DNA of 64,000 bases from a bacterium EF100-94H03 bin56. GTDB lineage: Bacteria > Pseudomonadota > Alphaproteobacteria > SP197. This document shows, one piece after another, positions 17,967-28,603 of the stretch. Location: positions 94,631-158,630 of the forward strand of contig MPMV01000004.1 of the NCBI GenBank assembly GCA_002238685.1. The letters run 5' to 3'. The notes beneath the pieces were generated by a model, which was not told the DNA's origin, made no database searches, and was given only the letters and a program-made list of their open reading frames with translations. Positions within the stretch are counted from its first letter, which is position 1. Every line of letters starts with the position of its first letter. Made by a program: the position numbers and the translations under genes.

Positions 17967-19228
17967 AACGAACGATTTCCCTGGCGATCGTCCTTGGTCT
18001 ATTCGTCCTGCAGGGTCCGGGACACGCAACGGCCGCCGGCGACGACACGTGGCGCGCCCTCGATCTCTTCGGCGACGTGTTCGAGCGTCTGCGCTCGGAC
18101 TACGTCGAGGAGGTCTCCGATTCCGATCTGATCGAAGCCGCCATCGAGGGCATGCTTGGCTCTCTTGATCCCCATTCGAGCTACTACTCGCCCGATGCCT
18201 ATGCGGAAGCCCAGGTCCAGACCACCGGGGAATTTGGCGGGCTGGGGATCGAGGTCACCATGGAAAACGGTTTCGTCAAGGTCGTTGCGCCGATCGACGA
18301 CACGCCGGCGCAGCGCGCCGGCGTCAAGGCCGGCGACTTCGTGACCCATCTCGACGATGAGCCCCTGCTCGGTCTCACCCTCAACGAGGCGGTAGAGAGG
18401 CTGCGCGGCCCGCCCGATTCGGAGATCACCCTCACCATTGCCCGCGAGGGCGTCGATGAGCCCATTACGGTCGCCATCACCCGTGCCATCATCACCATCC
18501 AGTCGGTGCGGTGGCGCCTTGAGAAGAAGGTGGGCTACGTGCGCATCACTTCGTTCACCCAGCAGACCGAGGGTGGTATCGACGACGCCATGAAGGCCAT
18601 CGGGGATGCCGCGGCCGGCGATCTTCAGGGAATCGTTCTGGATCTGCGCAACAACCCCGGAGGTCTGCTCGATCAGGCCATCTCCGTCGCGGACTCCTTC
18701 CTTGACCAGGGAGAGATTGTCTCGACCCGTGGCCGGCGGGAGGGAGATGCCCAGCGCTTTCACTCCGAGAGCGGCGACCTTGCGGAGGGGCTGCCGATAG
18801 TCGTGCTGATCAACGGCGGCTCCGCCTCCGGCTCCGAAATCGTTGCCGGCGCCCTGCAGGACCACCACAGGGCCATCATCATGGGCACACCGTCGTTCGG
18901 AAAGGGATCGGTCCAGTCATTCATGCCCCTGGCCAGTGGTGGCGCCATGCGCCTGACGACCGCCCGCTACTACACGCCCTCCGGCATGTCTATCCAGGGG
19001 ACCGGCATCTCACCGGACATCATGGTCGAGGAAGCGGTCATCCAGTCCAGTGACGTGGAACGCCTTGGCGAATCCGATCTGGTCAACAGCCTCGATGCCG
19101 GTAACGCCGTCCCCGCCGAAGACGAGGATGGGGACGCCTCCTCCCGGCGCAGCGAGCAGGCGCTGGAGGACTACCAGTTGAGCCGGGCACTCGATCTCAT
19201 CGAAGGCATCGCGCTGGCATCACGATGA
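17963..19228 (+). CDS. ctpA: Carboxy-terminal processing protease (S41 family)
   Basis: A 421-residue periplasmic protease: signal peptide (ISLAIVLGLFVLQGPGHATAA), PDZ domain (residues ~85-165, GGLGIEVTMENGFVKVVAPIDD), then the S41 core with LRNNPGGLLDQAI, the catalytic Ser in GGSASGSEIVAGAL and the Lys in GTPSFGKGSVQ. It processes envelope proteins near their C-termini. ATGA overlaps couple it to the EnvC-like gene before it and rppH after it; the EnvC/Ctp pairing suggests a shared envelope role. Confidence 0.95.
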   Translation: MKRTISLAIVLGLFVLQGPGHATAAGDDTWRALDLFGDVFERLRSDYVEEVSDSDLIEAAIEGMLGSLDPHSSYYSPDAYAEAQVQTTGEFGGLGIEVTMENGFVKVVAPIDDTPAQRAGVKAGDFVTHLDDEPLLGLTLNEAVERLRGPPDSEITLTIAREGVDEPITVAITRAIITIQSVRWRLEKKVGYVRITSFTQQTEGGIDDAMKAIGDAAAGDLQGIVLDLRNNPGGLLDQAISVADSFLDQGEIVSTRGRREGDAQRFHSESGDLAEGLPIVVLINGGSASGSEIVAGALQDHHRAIIMGTPSFGKGSVQSFMPLASGGAMRLTTARYYTPSGMSIQGTGISPDIMVEEAVIQSSDVERLGESDLVNSLDAGNAVPAEDEDGDASSRRSEQALEDYQLSRALDLIEGIALASR

Positions 19229-19713
19229 CATCCCCGAACCCGTGCCTGCCATTGCGGGAAGGCGTGGGTGTCGTTCTCCTCAACGACGCGGGCCTCGTCT
19301 TTGTCGGCGAAAGGCTCGACCGTCCCGGTGTCTGGCAGATGCCCCAGGGCGGAATCGACGAGGGAGAGGAACCTTTCGGGGCAGCCTTGCGTGAACTCGC
19401 CGAGGAAACCGGAGTCCATTCTGTCACGATGCTCCGTGCGACCCCCGAGCCGCTCACGTACGACCTCCCCCCGGAACTCGTCAGCCGGACCTGGAATGGC
19501 CGGTATCGCGGCCAGAGACAGGTGTGGTTCGCCATGCGGTTCGAGGGTACGGACGACACCATCGACATCCACGGCACCGACCACCCCGAGTTCCGCGCCT
19601 GGCGCTGGATGCATGCCGGAACCATCGAGGCCGGCATCGTTGCGTTCAAGCGTCAATTGTACCGTGATATCTTCGCCGCTTTCGCCGACCTTCTCGACAG
19701 GAACGACGCCTGA
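19225..19713 (+). CDS. rppH: RNA 5'-pyrophosphohydrolase
   Basis: A 162-residue Nudix hydrolase. LREGVGVVLLNDAGLVFVGERLD, WQMPQGGIDEGE and the complete Nudix box (GGIDEGEEPFGAALRELAEETGV) match RppH, and WNGRYRGQRQVWFAMRF is the RppH-specific RGQxQ segment. It removes pyrophosphate from mRNA 5' ends to trigger decay. It overlaps ctpA by 4 nt and ends just 4 nt from the convergent ferritin-like gene. Confidence 0.95.
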   Translation: MTSPNPCLPLREGVGVVLLNDAGLVFVGERLDRPGVWQMPQGGIDEGEEPFGAALRELAEETGVHSVTMLRATPEPLTYDLPPELVSRTWNGRYRGQRQVWFAMRFEGTDDTIDIHGTDHPEFRAWRWMHAGTIEAGIVAFKRQLYRDIFAAFADLLDRNDA

Positions 19714-19717
19714 GACT

Positions 19718-20542
19718 TCAGTAGGCGGGAGCCTGACGCAAGAGGCGCTGGCGGCGCCAGTCGAAGAGACGGCAGACGACCCATGCAATCAGGGCGGCCA
19801 GACGGCTCTTCGGTTTCAGCCCCATGGCCTTGGTGGTCATGTTGACCGCCAGGCGAATGTGGTTCCGCCGGTAGTGTGGCAGGGCCCGGCTGCCGTAGGC
19901 AGCGGCGCAGGTCTTCCGGTTGTAGGGTGCCGGAACATCGTTGGCGATGTAGTAGGCGAAGGCGAGTTCGTCGTCCTCCGATTCGGCAAGTCGGGTCACA
20001 GCGACACGGACACGCGTCAGGAGATTGGGATTGTCGATCGCCCGGTACCGCTTCATGTGGTCGTAGAACAGCTTGTAGTGACGGAACTCGTCGGCCGCGA
20101 TCTTCCTGAAGATCTCCCTCAAGACGGGCTCCTGCGTCGCATCGGCAAGGGCCGTGTAGTAGGACGACGTCCCGACCTCTACGATGCAGCGGGCGACCAG
20201 TTCGCTGAAACGCGAACCACGCACCGAGTGCTCCAGACTGAGGTCGACCTGGTTGTATTCAGACCTGAATCGCTCCCGGGCCGCCTCGAAATCCCAGGCA
20301 GGATCGACCATAGTTGCCCAGCGCCCCAGGGCGACGCCATGGCGCACTTCTTCCGTGGCCCAGATTCCTGCGGCAGCGACAAAGGCATCGTCGCCGGCAA
20401 AGATGTTCGCAAGATACCGGCCATAGAGATCGCCGTTGTACTCGACCAGCGACGCAGCCTTGACGATGCGAACCATGTCAGGATCGACACTAGACCGATC
20501 GAAGGCTTGCCAGTCGATATCGTCAAGATCCCAATGGTTCAT
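19718..20542 (-). CDS. Ferritin-like diiron-domain protein
   Basis: A protein of about 274 residues with the pattern of a ferritin-like four-helix diiron fold: E in ASLVEYNGDLYG, E/H in WATEEVRHGVALGRW, E in VARCIVEVGTSSYY and ExxH in AADEFRHYKLF, consistent with a carboxylate-bridged iron pair as in acyl-ACP desaturase-like proteins. The C-terminus is basic (KPKSRLAALIAWVVCRLFDWRR) with a possible amphipathic or membrane-contact helix. The ATG at 20542 follows GGGGCAAG, whereas the frame from 20611 adds an unlikely leader. Role (oxygenase, desaturase or iron handling) unknown. Confidence 0.7.
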   Translation of the reverse strand: MNHWDLDDIDWQAFDRSSVDPDMVRIVKAASLVEYNGDLYGRYLANIFAGDDAFVAAAGIWATEEVRHGVALGRWATMVDPAWDFEAARERFRSEYNQVDLSLEHSVRGSRFSELVARCIVEVGTSSYYTALADATQEPVLREIFRKIAADEFRHYKLFYDHMKRYRAIDNPNLLTRVRVAVTRLAESEDDELAFAYYIANDVPAPYNRKTCAAAYGSRALPHYRRNHIRLAVNMTTKAMGLKPKSRLAALIAWVVCRLFDWRRQRLLRQAPAY

Positions 20543-20692
20543 GACTTGCCCCGCCGGTGCACCCCTCCTGACCCCAGAAGGGTCCTTCAAGAGACGTGGC
20601 ATAGTATACATGAGACCGGGGAGCGCTCACAAGGTCGCCAATTTGGCGGGGTTGAAGGCCTCCCCCGTTCGAATGGACGCAGGAATGAGATC

Positions 20693-21535
20693 ATGGGTGA
20701 ACTCGTCGACTGGCACACGCACGCTTTCCTGATGGAACATCGCACTGACGAGGACAGGGCCTTGCAGACCCTGCGCAACGTTCTCGGTGACGGCAAGGCG
20801 GATCCCGATCTCCTCTCGGAGGCAGTCGATGAGGCCGGGATCGCCCGCTTCATTGTCGTCGCCCTGCCCAAACATGCCGGCAATCACACGCCTTCCACGT
20901 TCATTGCCGATGTGGTCCGCCGGCACCCGGGACGGGCGGTCGGATTCTGTTCGGTCCATCCCGACGATGCCGACGCCGGCGACGACTTCGAGTCGGCGCT
21001 GGCCCTGGGACTCAAGGGTCTGAAACTCTCTCCCACGTACCAGGCGATGGACCCCAGAAGTCCCGCCTGTGGGCGGCTTTACGAGATCGCCTGTCACCAT
21101 GACGTGCCGGTGATGTTTCACTGCGGGGGCGCCTACACGGGCAGTCTCGAGTTCGCCGACCCATGCCTGCTCGATCGGGTCGCCATGGACTTTCCCCACC
21201 TGAAGATCATCGTCGCCCACTTCGGACAGCCGTACATGGAGCAGACGGCCATCCTCATGCGCAAGAACGACAACATCTTTGCCGATCTCTCGGCGCGCTA
21301 TCACAGACCCTGGCAACTCTACAACGGCCTCATGATCGCCCGGGAGTACGGGGTCGCCGGCCGGCTTCTCTTCGGTTCCGACTTTCCGGTCCGCCGTCCG
21401 TCCGTCGCCGTCGCCGAGTTCCGCGCCATCAATCGGTGGGGCGAAGGACTGGTCATGCCGAGGATTCCCGATGCACTCATCGAAGAGATTCTCCACGAGC
21501 GGCCACTCGACCTTCTGGGCATCGCGCCCCGATGA
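20693..21535 (+). CDS. Amidohydrolase family 2 (metal-dependent hydrolase)
   Basis: A 280-residue TIM-barrel hydrolase. DWHTHAFL provides the HxH strand-1 motif, VMFHCGG and IIVAHFGQPYM the further metal-binding histidines, and LLFGSDFPV the strand-8 Asp, as in decarboxylating/hydrolysing ACMSD-type amidohydrolases. The ATG at 20693 begins the conserved MGELVDWHTH; the very long open frame upstream is antisense to the ferritin-like gene and rppH. The stop overlaps the start of a CobW/COG0523 GTPase by 4 nt, suggesting that GTPase serves this metalloenzyme. Substrate unknown. Confidence 0.85.
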   Translation: MGELVDWHTHAFLMEHRTDEDRALQTLRNVLGDGKADPDLLSEAVDEAGIARFIVVALPKHAGNHTPSTFIADVVRRHPGRAVGFCSVHPDDADAGDDFESALALGLKGLKLSPTYQAMDPRSPACGRLYEIACHHDVPVMFHCGGAYTGSLEFADPCLLDRVAMDFPHLKIIVAHFGQPYMEQTAILMRKNDNIFADLSARYHRPWQLYNGLMIAREYGVAGRLLFGSDFPVRRPSVAVAEFRAINRWGEGLVMPRIPDALIEEILHERPLDLLGIAPR

Positions 21536-22452
21536 GTCCCGTCACCGTCATCACCGGATTCCTCGGCAGCGGAAAAACGACGCTCATCAACGCCCTTGTC
21601 CGGCATCCGGCCATGGCCGGGAGCGCCGTCATCGTCAACGAGTTTGGCGAAACCGGCGTCGACCACCTTCTCATCGAACGCCTTGACGAAGCGACCATGC
21701 TGGTCGGGGCCGGCTGCCTGTGCTGCGAGGTGCGCGAGGATGTCGTGGTCGCCATCATGCGCCTTGTCGGCCAGCACGCGCCGAACCACATCATCATCGA
21801 GACCAGCGGCCTTGCCGATCCCGCACCCCTGGTTCACACATTGCTTCATGACGAGAGGATCAACCGGCAGGTGACGGTAGCGGGTATCGTTGCCACGGTG
21901 GATGCGCTGGCCGGGGAACGGCCGTTCGACACACAGGCCGAATGCCTGCGCCAGGCGGCGGTCGCAGACACGATCATCCTCACCAAGACGGACCTCGCTC
22001 CTGGAACGGATCGCCTCGAGGCGCGCCTGCGGGCCCTCAACGGCGAGGCGCGCATCCTCGCTTCACCGGTGACGCCGGATGATGTTGTCCGCCATGTTCC
22101 GGACCCGACAACCTGGATCCAGGCCAGCAGCTCGACACAGCATGACAGCACCATCACCAGTCTATCGCTCACCACAAGGAATACGCTCGAGGCTGCCCCA
22201 CTCATGGACTGGATCGAAAGGGTCATTGTTCGCCAGGGCGACCGGCTCCTGCGCTTCAAGGGCATTGTCGATCTCCTCGGAAGCGATGTGCCGATCGTCA
22301 TCAATGGCATTGGCCATGTCTTCCACCCCCTCTTTCGCCTGGCCGCGTGGCCGTCGGGCATGCGTGGTTCACGCATTGTCCTCATCGGACACCAGCTCGA
22401 CACAGTCACCATCGAGGCGGACTTCTCGCGCCTGGCCGACAATGGGGTGTGA
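21532..22452 (+). CDS. CobW/COG0523-family GTPase metallochaperone
   Basis: A 306-residue G3E GTPase: GFLGSGKTTLINAL (Walker A), GAGCLCCEVRED with the metal-binding CxCC motif, ETSGLADPAPL (Walker B region) and LTKTDLA (base specificity). The C-terminal CobW_C domain starts near residue 200 (LMDWIERVIVRQGDRLLRFKG) and is fairly short. COG0523 proteins deliver zinc, cobalt or other metals to client enzymes at the cost of GTP. The ATGA overlap with the upstream amidohydrolase points to that enzyme as the client. Confidence 0.9.
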   Translation: MSPVTVITGFLGSGKTTLINALVRHPAMAGSAVIVNEFGETGVDHLLIERLDEATMLVGAGCLCCEVREDVVVAIMRLVGQHAPNHIIIETSGLADPAPLVHTLLHDERINRQVTVAGIVATVDALAGERPFDTQAECLRQAAVADTIILTKTDLAPGTDRLEARLRALNGEARILASPVTPDDVVRHVPDPTTWIQASSSTQHDSTITSLSLTTRNTLEAAPLMDWIERVIVRQGDRLLRFKGIVDLLGSDVPIVINGIGHVFHPLFRLAAWPSGMRGSRIVLIGHQLDTVTIEADFSRLADNGV

Positions 22453-22617
22453 GGCACCCCAGGGAGTTCCCTTGCCTGCCCGGGAGTGCAGTCACCACCA
22501 GCGGCACCGACATCACCGGCCATTAGTCAGCGAGCCGATGACACCGTGCTGCACCTGGCTTGAAACGTCAGGGATCTGTCAGCACATGCAATGCCGCCCC
22601 TTCATCTGGGCACAAGA

Positions 22618-22657
22618 TTGACTCATGATGTCATGTTGAATAGCATCACGCATCATG
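22618..22657 (+). promoter_or_regulatory. Promoter/operator of the second VapBC pair, apparently leaderless
   Basis: TTGACT (22618-22623), exactly 17 nt, then TAGCAT (22641-22646) give a good sigma70 promoter. The antitoxin ATG (22655) lies only 8 nt after the -10, so the transcript would be essentially leaderless; no Shine-Dalgarno is visible. An inverted repeat CATGATG (22624-22630) / CATCATG (22651-22657) brackets the promoter and covers the start codon, a natural operator for an autoregulating antitoxin. Confidence 0.5.
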
Positions 22658-22891
22658 CGCACGACCATAAACATTTCTGCCCCTATACTGGAGGAGTTGA
22701 AGCAACTCCAGAAGACTGAAGGAGGCTCCCTGGGCAACCTCGTGTCCAGACTGCTCGCCGACGCACTCGCAAGATACCGAACCGATTCGATCGAACCTGA
22801 TCTGAACTGGAACACCAAGGCCATGCAGGCCCGCGTCGACCTCACCGACAAGGAAGCCGTACACGCGCTGCTCGACGGCGATTCCCTTTGA
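22655..22891 (+). CDS. vapB: VapB-type ribbon-helix-helix antitoxin
   Basis: A 78-residue protein beginning MRTTINISAPILEELKQLQ, the beta-strand-plus-helix of ribbon-helix-helix DNA-binding proteins, followed by SLGNLVSRLLADALARY (second helix). The C-terminal tail (WNTKAMQARVDLTDKEAVHALLD) is the likely toxin-binding part. The last codons overlap the toxin's TTG start (TTGA). It is probably a self-repressor acting at 22624-22657. Confidence 0.8.
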   Translation: MRTTINISAPILEELKQLQKTEGGSLGNLVSRLLADALARYRTDSIEPDLNWNTKAMQARVDLTDKEAVHALLDGDSL

Positions 22892-23322
22892 GTTACACAA
22901 TCGACGTCAACATCCTGCTCTACGCATCGGACCGCTCGTCTCCGTTTCATGCGGCGGCAAACAGTTTCCTGCGTGCCCGTCCGGGCGATCCGGAGATTCT
23001 GTGCCTGGCGTGGCCGACAATCATGGGTTACATCCGACTGGCCACGCATCCCAGAGTGTTCGATGCGCCGCTGACACCAAGTGCAGTCATCGACAACGTG
23101 TCGCGCCTGACGACGATGCCCCGATGCCGTGTCATAGCCGAACCCAAAGGCTTCCTCGCCGCCTATCGCGAGATTGCGATCGACGTCGTTGCGCGAGGCA
23201 ATCTCGTGCCGGACGCGCACCTTGCGGCTCTGCTGCGTGTCCACGATGTGCGGACCATCTACACCCACGATCGGGATTTCCTGAAGTTTCCCTTCCTCAA
23301 GGTGATCGATCCTGTCGCCTGA
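22888..23322 (+). CDS. vapC: VapC-type PIN-domain toxin
   Basis: A 144-residue PIN-domain protein: TIDVNILLYASD (Asp6), ILCLAWPTIMGYIRLATHPRVF, which resembles the subgroup with a WxxxxGxxRxxTxP segment, and the C-terminal acidic pair in LVPDAHLAALLR and YTHDRDFLKF. It is probably an RNase. It starts at TTG 22888, coupled to vapB by the TTGA overlap; the weak start keeps toxin synthesis low. Confidence 0.8.
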   Translation: MSYTIDVNILLYASDRSSPFHAAANSFLRARPGDPEILCLAWPTIMGYIRLATHPRVFDAPLTPSAVIDNVSRLTTMPRCRVIAEPKGFLAAYREIAIDVVARGNLVPDAHLAALLRVHDVRTIYTHDRDFLKFPFLKVIDPVA

Positions 23323-23511
23323 GAGGGTGACCCGAGACCTCCAACCACAGCACGATTCATGCCAGTCTCGACCTCTTGAGCGCGTGCCCTTCAGTTTACA
23401 CCAGAGGCGACAACCGAGACGGTCTTGCTGGTTGGCCGGAGGCTCTCTCGCCCAACGCATGTGACGCCACCTGATTAACCGGGAATCAGGCTCCCATTCC
23501 GAGGCGCGTGC

Positions 23512-23919
23512 TCAGGAGTCCGGGACGGCCTCGAGCATGGCGTTAAGGACCGCGAGTTCATCCCCGGCCCGGGTGCGATCGGCGTCGCTTTCCGCATCGC
23601 GCAGATCAAGTTCGGCGGCCTCGATCCGGGCACGGACGTCTCCGGCATCGATACTTGCCACCATCAGTGCCCTTTCCGCCAGCACCGTGCAGCGGTCGGG
23701 CAGGACTTCGGCAAAGCCTCCGGCCACGAAGACCTGATGCGCCACCTTGCCGTCGTCATGGATGTCGATCACACCTGGACGGATGGTGGAGATGAGGGGT
23801 GCGTGATCGGGCAGCACACCGATGTCTCCATCGCCTCCGGGTATCACAACCATGTCAAAGGTGTCGGAGACGAGAATGCGCTCAGGGCTGACCAGTTCGA
23901 AATTGACCCTGCCGGCCAT
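23512..23919 (-). CDS. atpC: ATP synthase F1 epsilon subunit
   Basis: A 135-residue protein. The N-terminal beta-sandwich (VNFELVSPERILVSDTFDMVVIPGGDGDIGVLPDHAPLIS) and FVAGGFAEVLPDRCTVLAERA are typical, with a helical C-terminal hairpin. It couples rotation and regulates F1. It starts at ATG 23919, 5 nt from the atpD stop, and is the last gene of the operon. Confidence 0.95.
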   Translation of the reverse strand: MAGRVNFELVSPERILVSDTFDMVVIPGGDGDIGVLPDHAPLISTIRPGVIDIHDDGKVAHQVFVAGGFAEVLPDRCTVLAERALMVASIDAGDVRARIEAAELDLRDAESDADRTRAGDELAVLNAMLEAVPDS

Positions 23920-23923
23920 GACG

Positions 23924-26252
<2,329 letters not shown>

Positions 26253-26271
26253 GGCCGTTCAGGATACCGGA

Positions 26272-27804
26272 TCAGGCCACGAACGAGCCGGTGAAGTCGT
26301 CGAGAAAGACCTTGAGCTTGCCCTCCGTCCCGTCGGAGAGCGCACCGCTCGAGCGGATATCGGCAAGCATGTCGGCGCCCTTGTCGCGCACTGCGGCGAG
26401 CATGGCCTGTTCATAGCGTGTGACGTCAGACGGTGCGATGCCATCGAGATAACCGTTAACACCGGCGAAGATGACGACGACCTGGTCCTCCACGGCCATG
26501 GGCCTGTACTGGTCCTGCTTGAGGAGTTCGGTCAGTCGTTCGCCACGCGCCAGAAGCCTCTGCGTCGAGGCGTCAAGGTCAGAGGCGAACTGGGCAAAGG
26601 CAGCCATTTCACGGTACTGCGCGAGTTCCAGTTTGATCGATCCGGCAACCTTCTTCATCGCCTTGGTCTGCGCCGCCGAGCCGACCCGCGACACCGAGAT
26701 GCCGACATTGATGGCCGGCCGGATGCCCTGGTAGAAAAGTTCAGATTCGAGAAAGATCTGTCCGTCGGTGATCGAGATGACATTGGTTGGAATATAGGCC
26801 GACACGTCGGAGGCCTGGGTCTCGACCACCGGCAGTGCGGTCAGTGATCCGCTGCCGAAATCCCCGTTCATCTTGGCCGCCCGTTCGAGCAACCGCGAAT
26901 GGAGGTAGAACACGTCGCCCGGATAGGCCTCACGGCCCGGCGGCCGGCGCAACAGCAGGGAGACCTGCCTGTACGAGACGGCCTGCTTCGACAGGTCGTC
27001 GTAGATGACGAGGGCGTGCATGCCGTTGTCACGATAGAACTCGCCAATGGCACAACCGCTGTATGGAGCCAGAAACTGCATCGGAGCCGGATCGGACGCC
27101 GTGGCGGCGACGATGGTCGTGTACTCCATGGCGCCGTAATCCTCGAGCGTCTTGACGATCTGTGCCACCGTCGAACGCTTCTGCCCGACGGCGACATAGA
27201 CACAGTAGAGCCTCCGGGACTCGTCGCCCGACTCCCAGTTCTGCTTCTGGTTGATGATGGTATCGACGGCGACGGCCGTCTTGCCGGTCTGCCGGTCGCC
27301 AATGATGAGCTCCCGTTGACCGCGGCCAATCGGCACCAGAGCGTCAAGGGCCTTGAGGCCGGTCTGCATCGGTTCACTGACTGATTCGCGGGGAATAATG
27401 CCCGGCGCCTTGACCTCGATGCGCCGGCGTTCGTCATGTTCGACGGCGCCGGCGCCGTCGATCGGCCGGCCCAGCGCATCGACAACGCGTCCGAGAAGGC
27501 CCTTGCCCACCGGTACGTCGACAATCGAACCGGTCCTCTTGACGGTGTCGCCCTCAACGATTTCCCGATCGTTACCAAAGATCACGATGCCGACATTGTC
27601 GGTCTCGAGATTGAGCGCCATTCCCTGGACTCCGCCAGGAAACTCGACCATCTCGCCGGCCTGCACATTGTCCAGGCCGTAGACCCGGGCAATGCCATCG
27701 CCCACCGACAGAACCCGGCCGACCTCCGACACCTCCGCTTCGGCGCCGAAGCTGGCAATCTGTTCCCTGATAATGGAAGAAATCTCGGCGGCACGGATAT
27801 CCAT
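26272..27804 (-). CDS. atpA: ATP synthase F1 alpha subunit
   Basis: A 510-residue subunit: N-terminal [20 protein letters not shown]-loop [36 protein letters not shown], the [23 protein letters not shown] signature, and [31 protein letters not shown]. Non-catalytic nucleotide sites and delta contacts reside here. The start ATG overlaps the atpH stop by one base (TGATG). Confidence 0.97.
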   Translation of the reverse strand: MDIRAAEISSIIREQIASFGAEAEVSEVGRVLSVGDGIARVYGLDNVQAGEMVEFPGGVQGMALNLETDNVGIVIFGNDREIVEGDTVKRTGSIVDVPVGKGLLGRVVDALGRPIDGAGAVEHDERRRIEVKAPGIIPRESVSEPMQTGLKALDALVPIGRGQRELIIGDRQTGKTAVAVDTIINQKQNWESGDESRRLYCVYVAVGQKRSTVAQIVKTLEDYGAMEYTTIVAATASDPAPMQFLAPYSGCAIGEFYRDNGMHALVIYDDLSKQAVSYRQVSLLLRRPPGREAYPGDVFYLHSRLLERAAKMNGDFGSGSLTALPVVETQASDVSAYIPTNVISITDGQIFLESELFYQGIRPAINVGISVSRVGSAAQTKAMKKVAGSIKLELAQYREMAAFAQFASDLDASTQRLLARGERLTELLKQDQYRPMAVEDQVVVIFAGVNGYLDGIAPSDVTRYEQAMLAAVRDKGADMLADIRSSGALSDGTEGKLKVFLDDFTGSFVA

Positions 27805-28364
27805 CAGCCGGTCCCCTTCATCGCAAGCTCGAGACGTTGAAGTTTGGTACGTATGGTGCTGTCCATCATGCGCGATCCGATGGTGACCACGAGTCCGCCG
27901 ATCACGGACGGATCGACGCTGGATTCAATCGAGACGTCGCGCCTGACGATTCGCCCCAGGGTCTCCCGCAGGCGGGCCAGTTCCCCGTCACTCAGGGCGC
28001 GCGCCGATGTCACCTCGGCCGTGGTCTCGCCACGTTGCAGGGCATGGAGACGCAGGAAATCCCCGGCGACATCCTTCAGGGCATGCAGTCGTCGTGCCTG
28101 GGCCAGTACGCCCACGGTGTTGCGAACCAGTGTTCCGGACTCCATGGCCTTAAGCACTGCGGCCATGGCACGGCCCTGTTCGTCACGGGACAAGAGCGGA
28201 CTTTCGACAAGACGGCGAAGATCGGGCGAGTCCTCGAGAGCGCGCGTGATCGCACGCAGATCGTCGGCCACCCGATCGAATTCGCCCGCCTCCCCGGCAA
28301 GCTCGTAGAGTGCCCGTGCGTAGCGTCCCGAAAGACCGGTCACTGCATGGTTGTCGGAGGCCAA
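27804..28364 (-). CDS. atpH: ATP synthase F1 delta subunit
   Basis: A 186-residue peripheral-stalk subunit. [26 protein letters not shown] opens the N-terminal helical domain and the C-terminal signature is [40 protein letters not shown]. The start is TTG at 28364; an ATG 16 nt upstream is out of frame. It is the first gene of the atpHAGDC operon. The membrane Fo genes are elsewhere, as usual in alphaproteobacteria. Confidence 0.95.
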   Translation of the reverse strand: MASDNHAVTGLSGRYARALYELAGEAGEFDRVADDLRAITRALEDSPDLRRLVESPLLSRDEQGRAMAAVLKAMESGTLVRNTVGVLAQARRLHALKDVAGDFLRLHALQRGETTAEVTSARALSDGELARLRETLGRIVRRDVSIESSVDPSVIGGLVVTIGSRMMDSTIRTKLQRLELAMKGTG

Positions 28365-28416
28365 ACCCGTCAGCCCTCATCCAATCAGACAGGAAGTGAG
28401 TGCTCCCGGAACTCGC

Positions 28417-28432
28417 CGGGGCTTTCGCCCCG
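28417..28432. terminator. Short GC hairpin between priA and atpH
   Basis: CGGGGC-TTTC-GCCCCG forms a 6-bp stem with a tetraloop in the 239-bp priA-atpH spacer. It could terminate priA transcription ahead of the atp operon or lie in the atp leader. There is no clear T-tract on either strand, so function is uncertain. Confidence 0.3.
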
Positions 28433-28603
28433 TTGCGGGCGGGAAGCGGGCGATGAGGTAGCACAGCAGGACTCCGGGTGCAAGGCGGGTTGCAGCGGCA
28501 AGACGTCTCCTCTTCCCCGGTGTCCTGGCACCCGCTGCCGTCGGCGTTGCCCCCTGAGCACCTCCGAAAACCAGGTCCCGCGGCACCTCGTGGCGAGCAT
28601 TGT

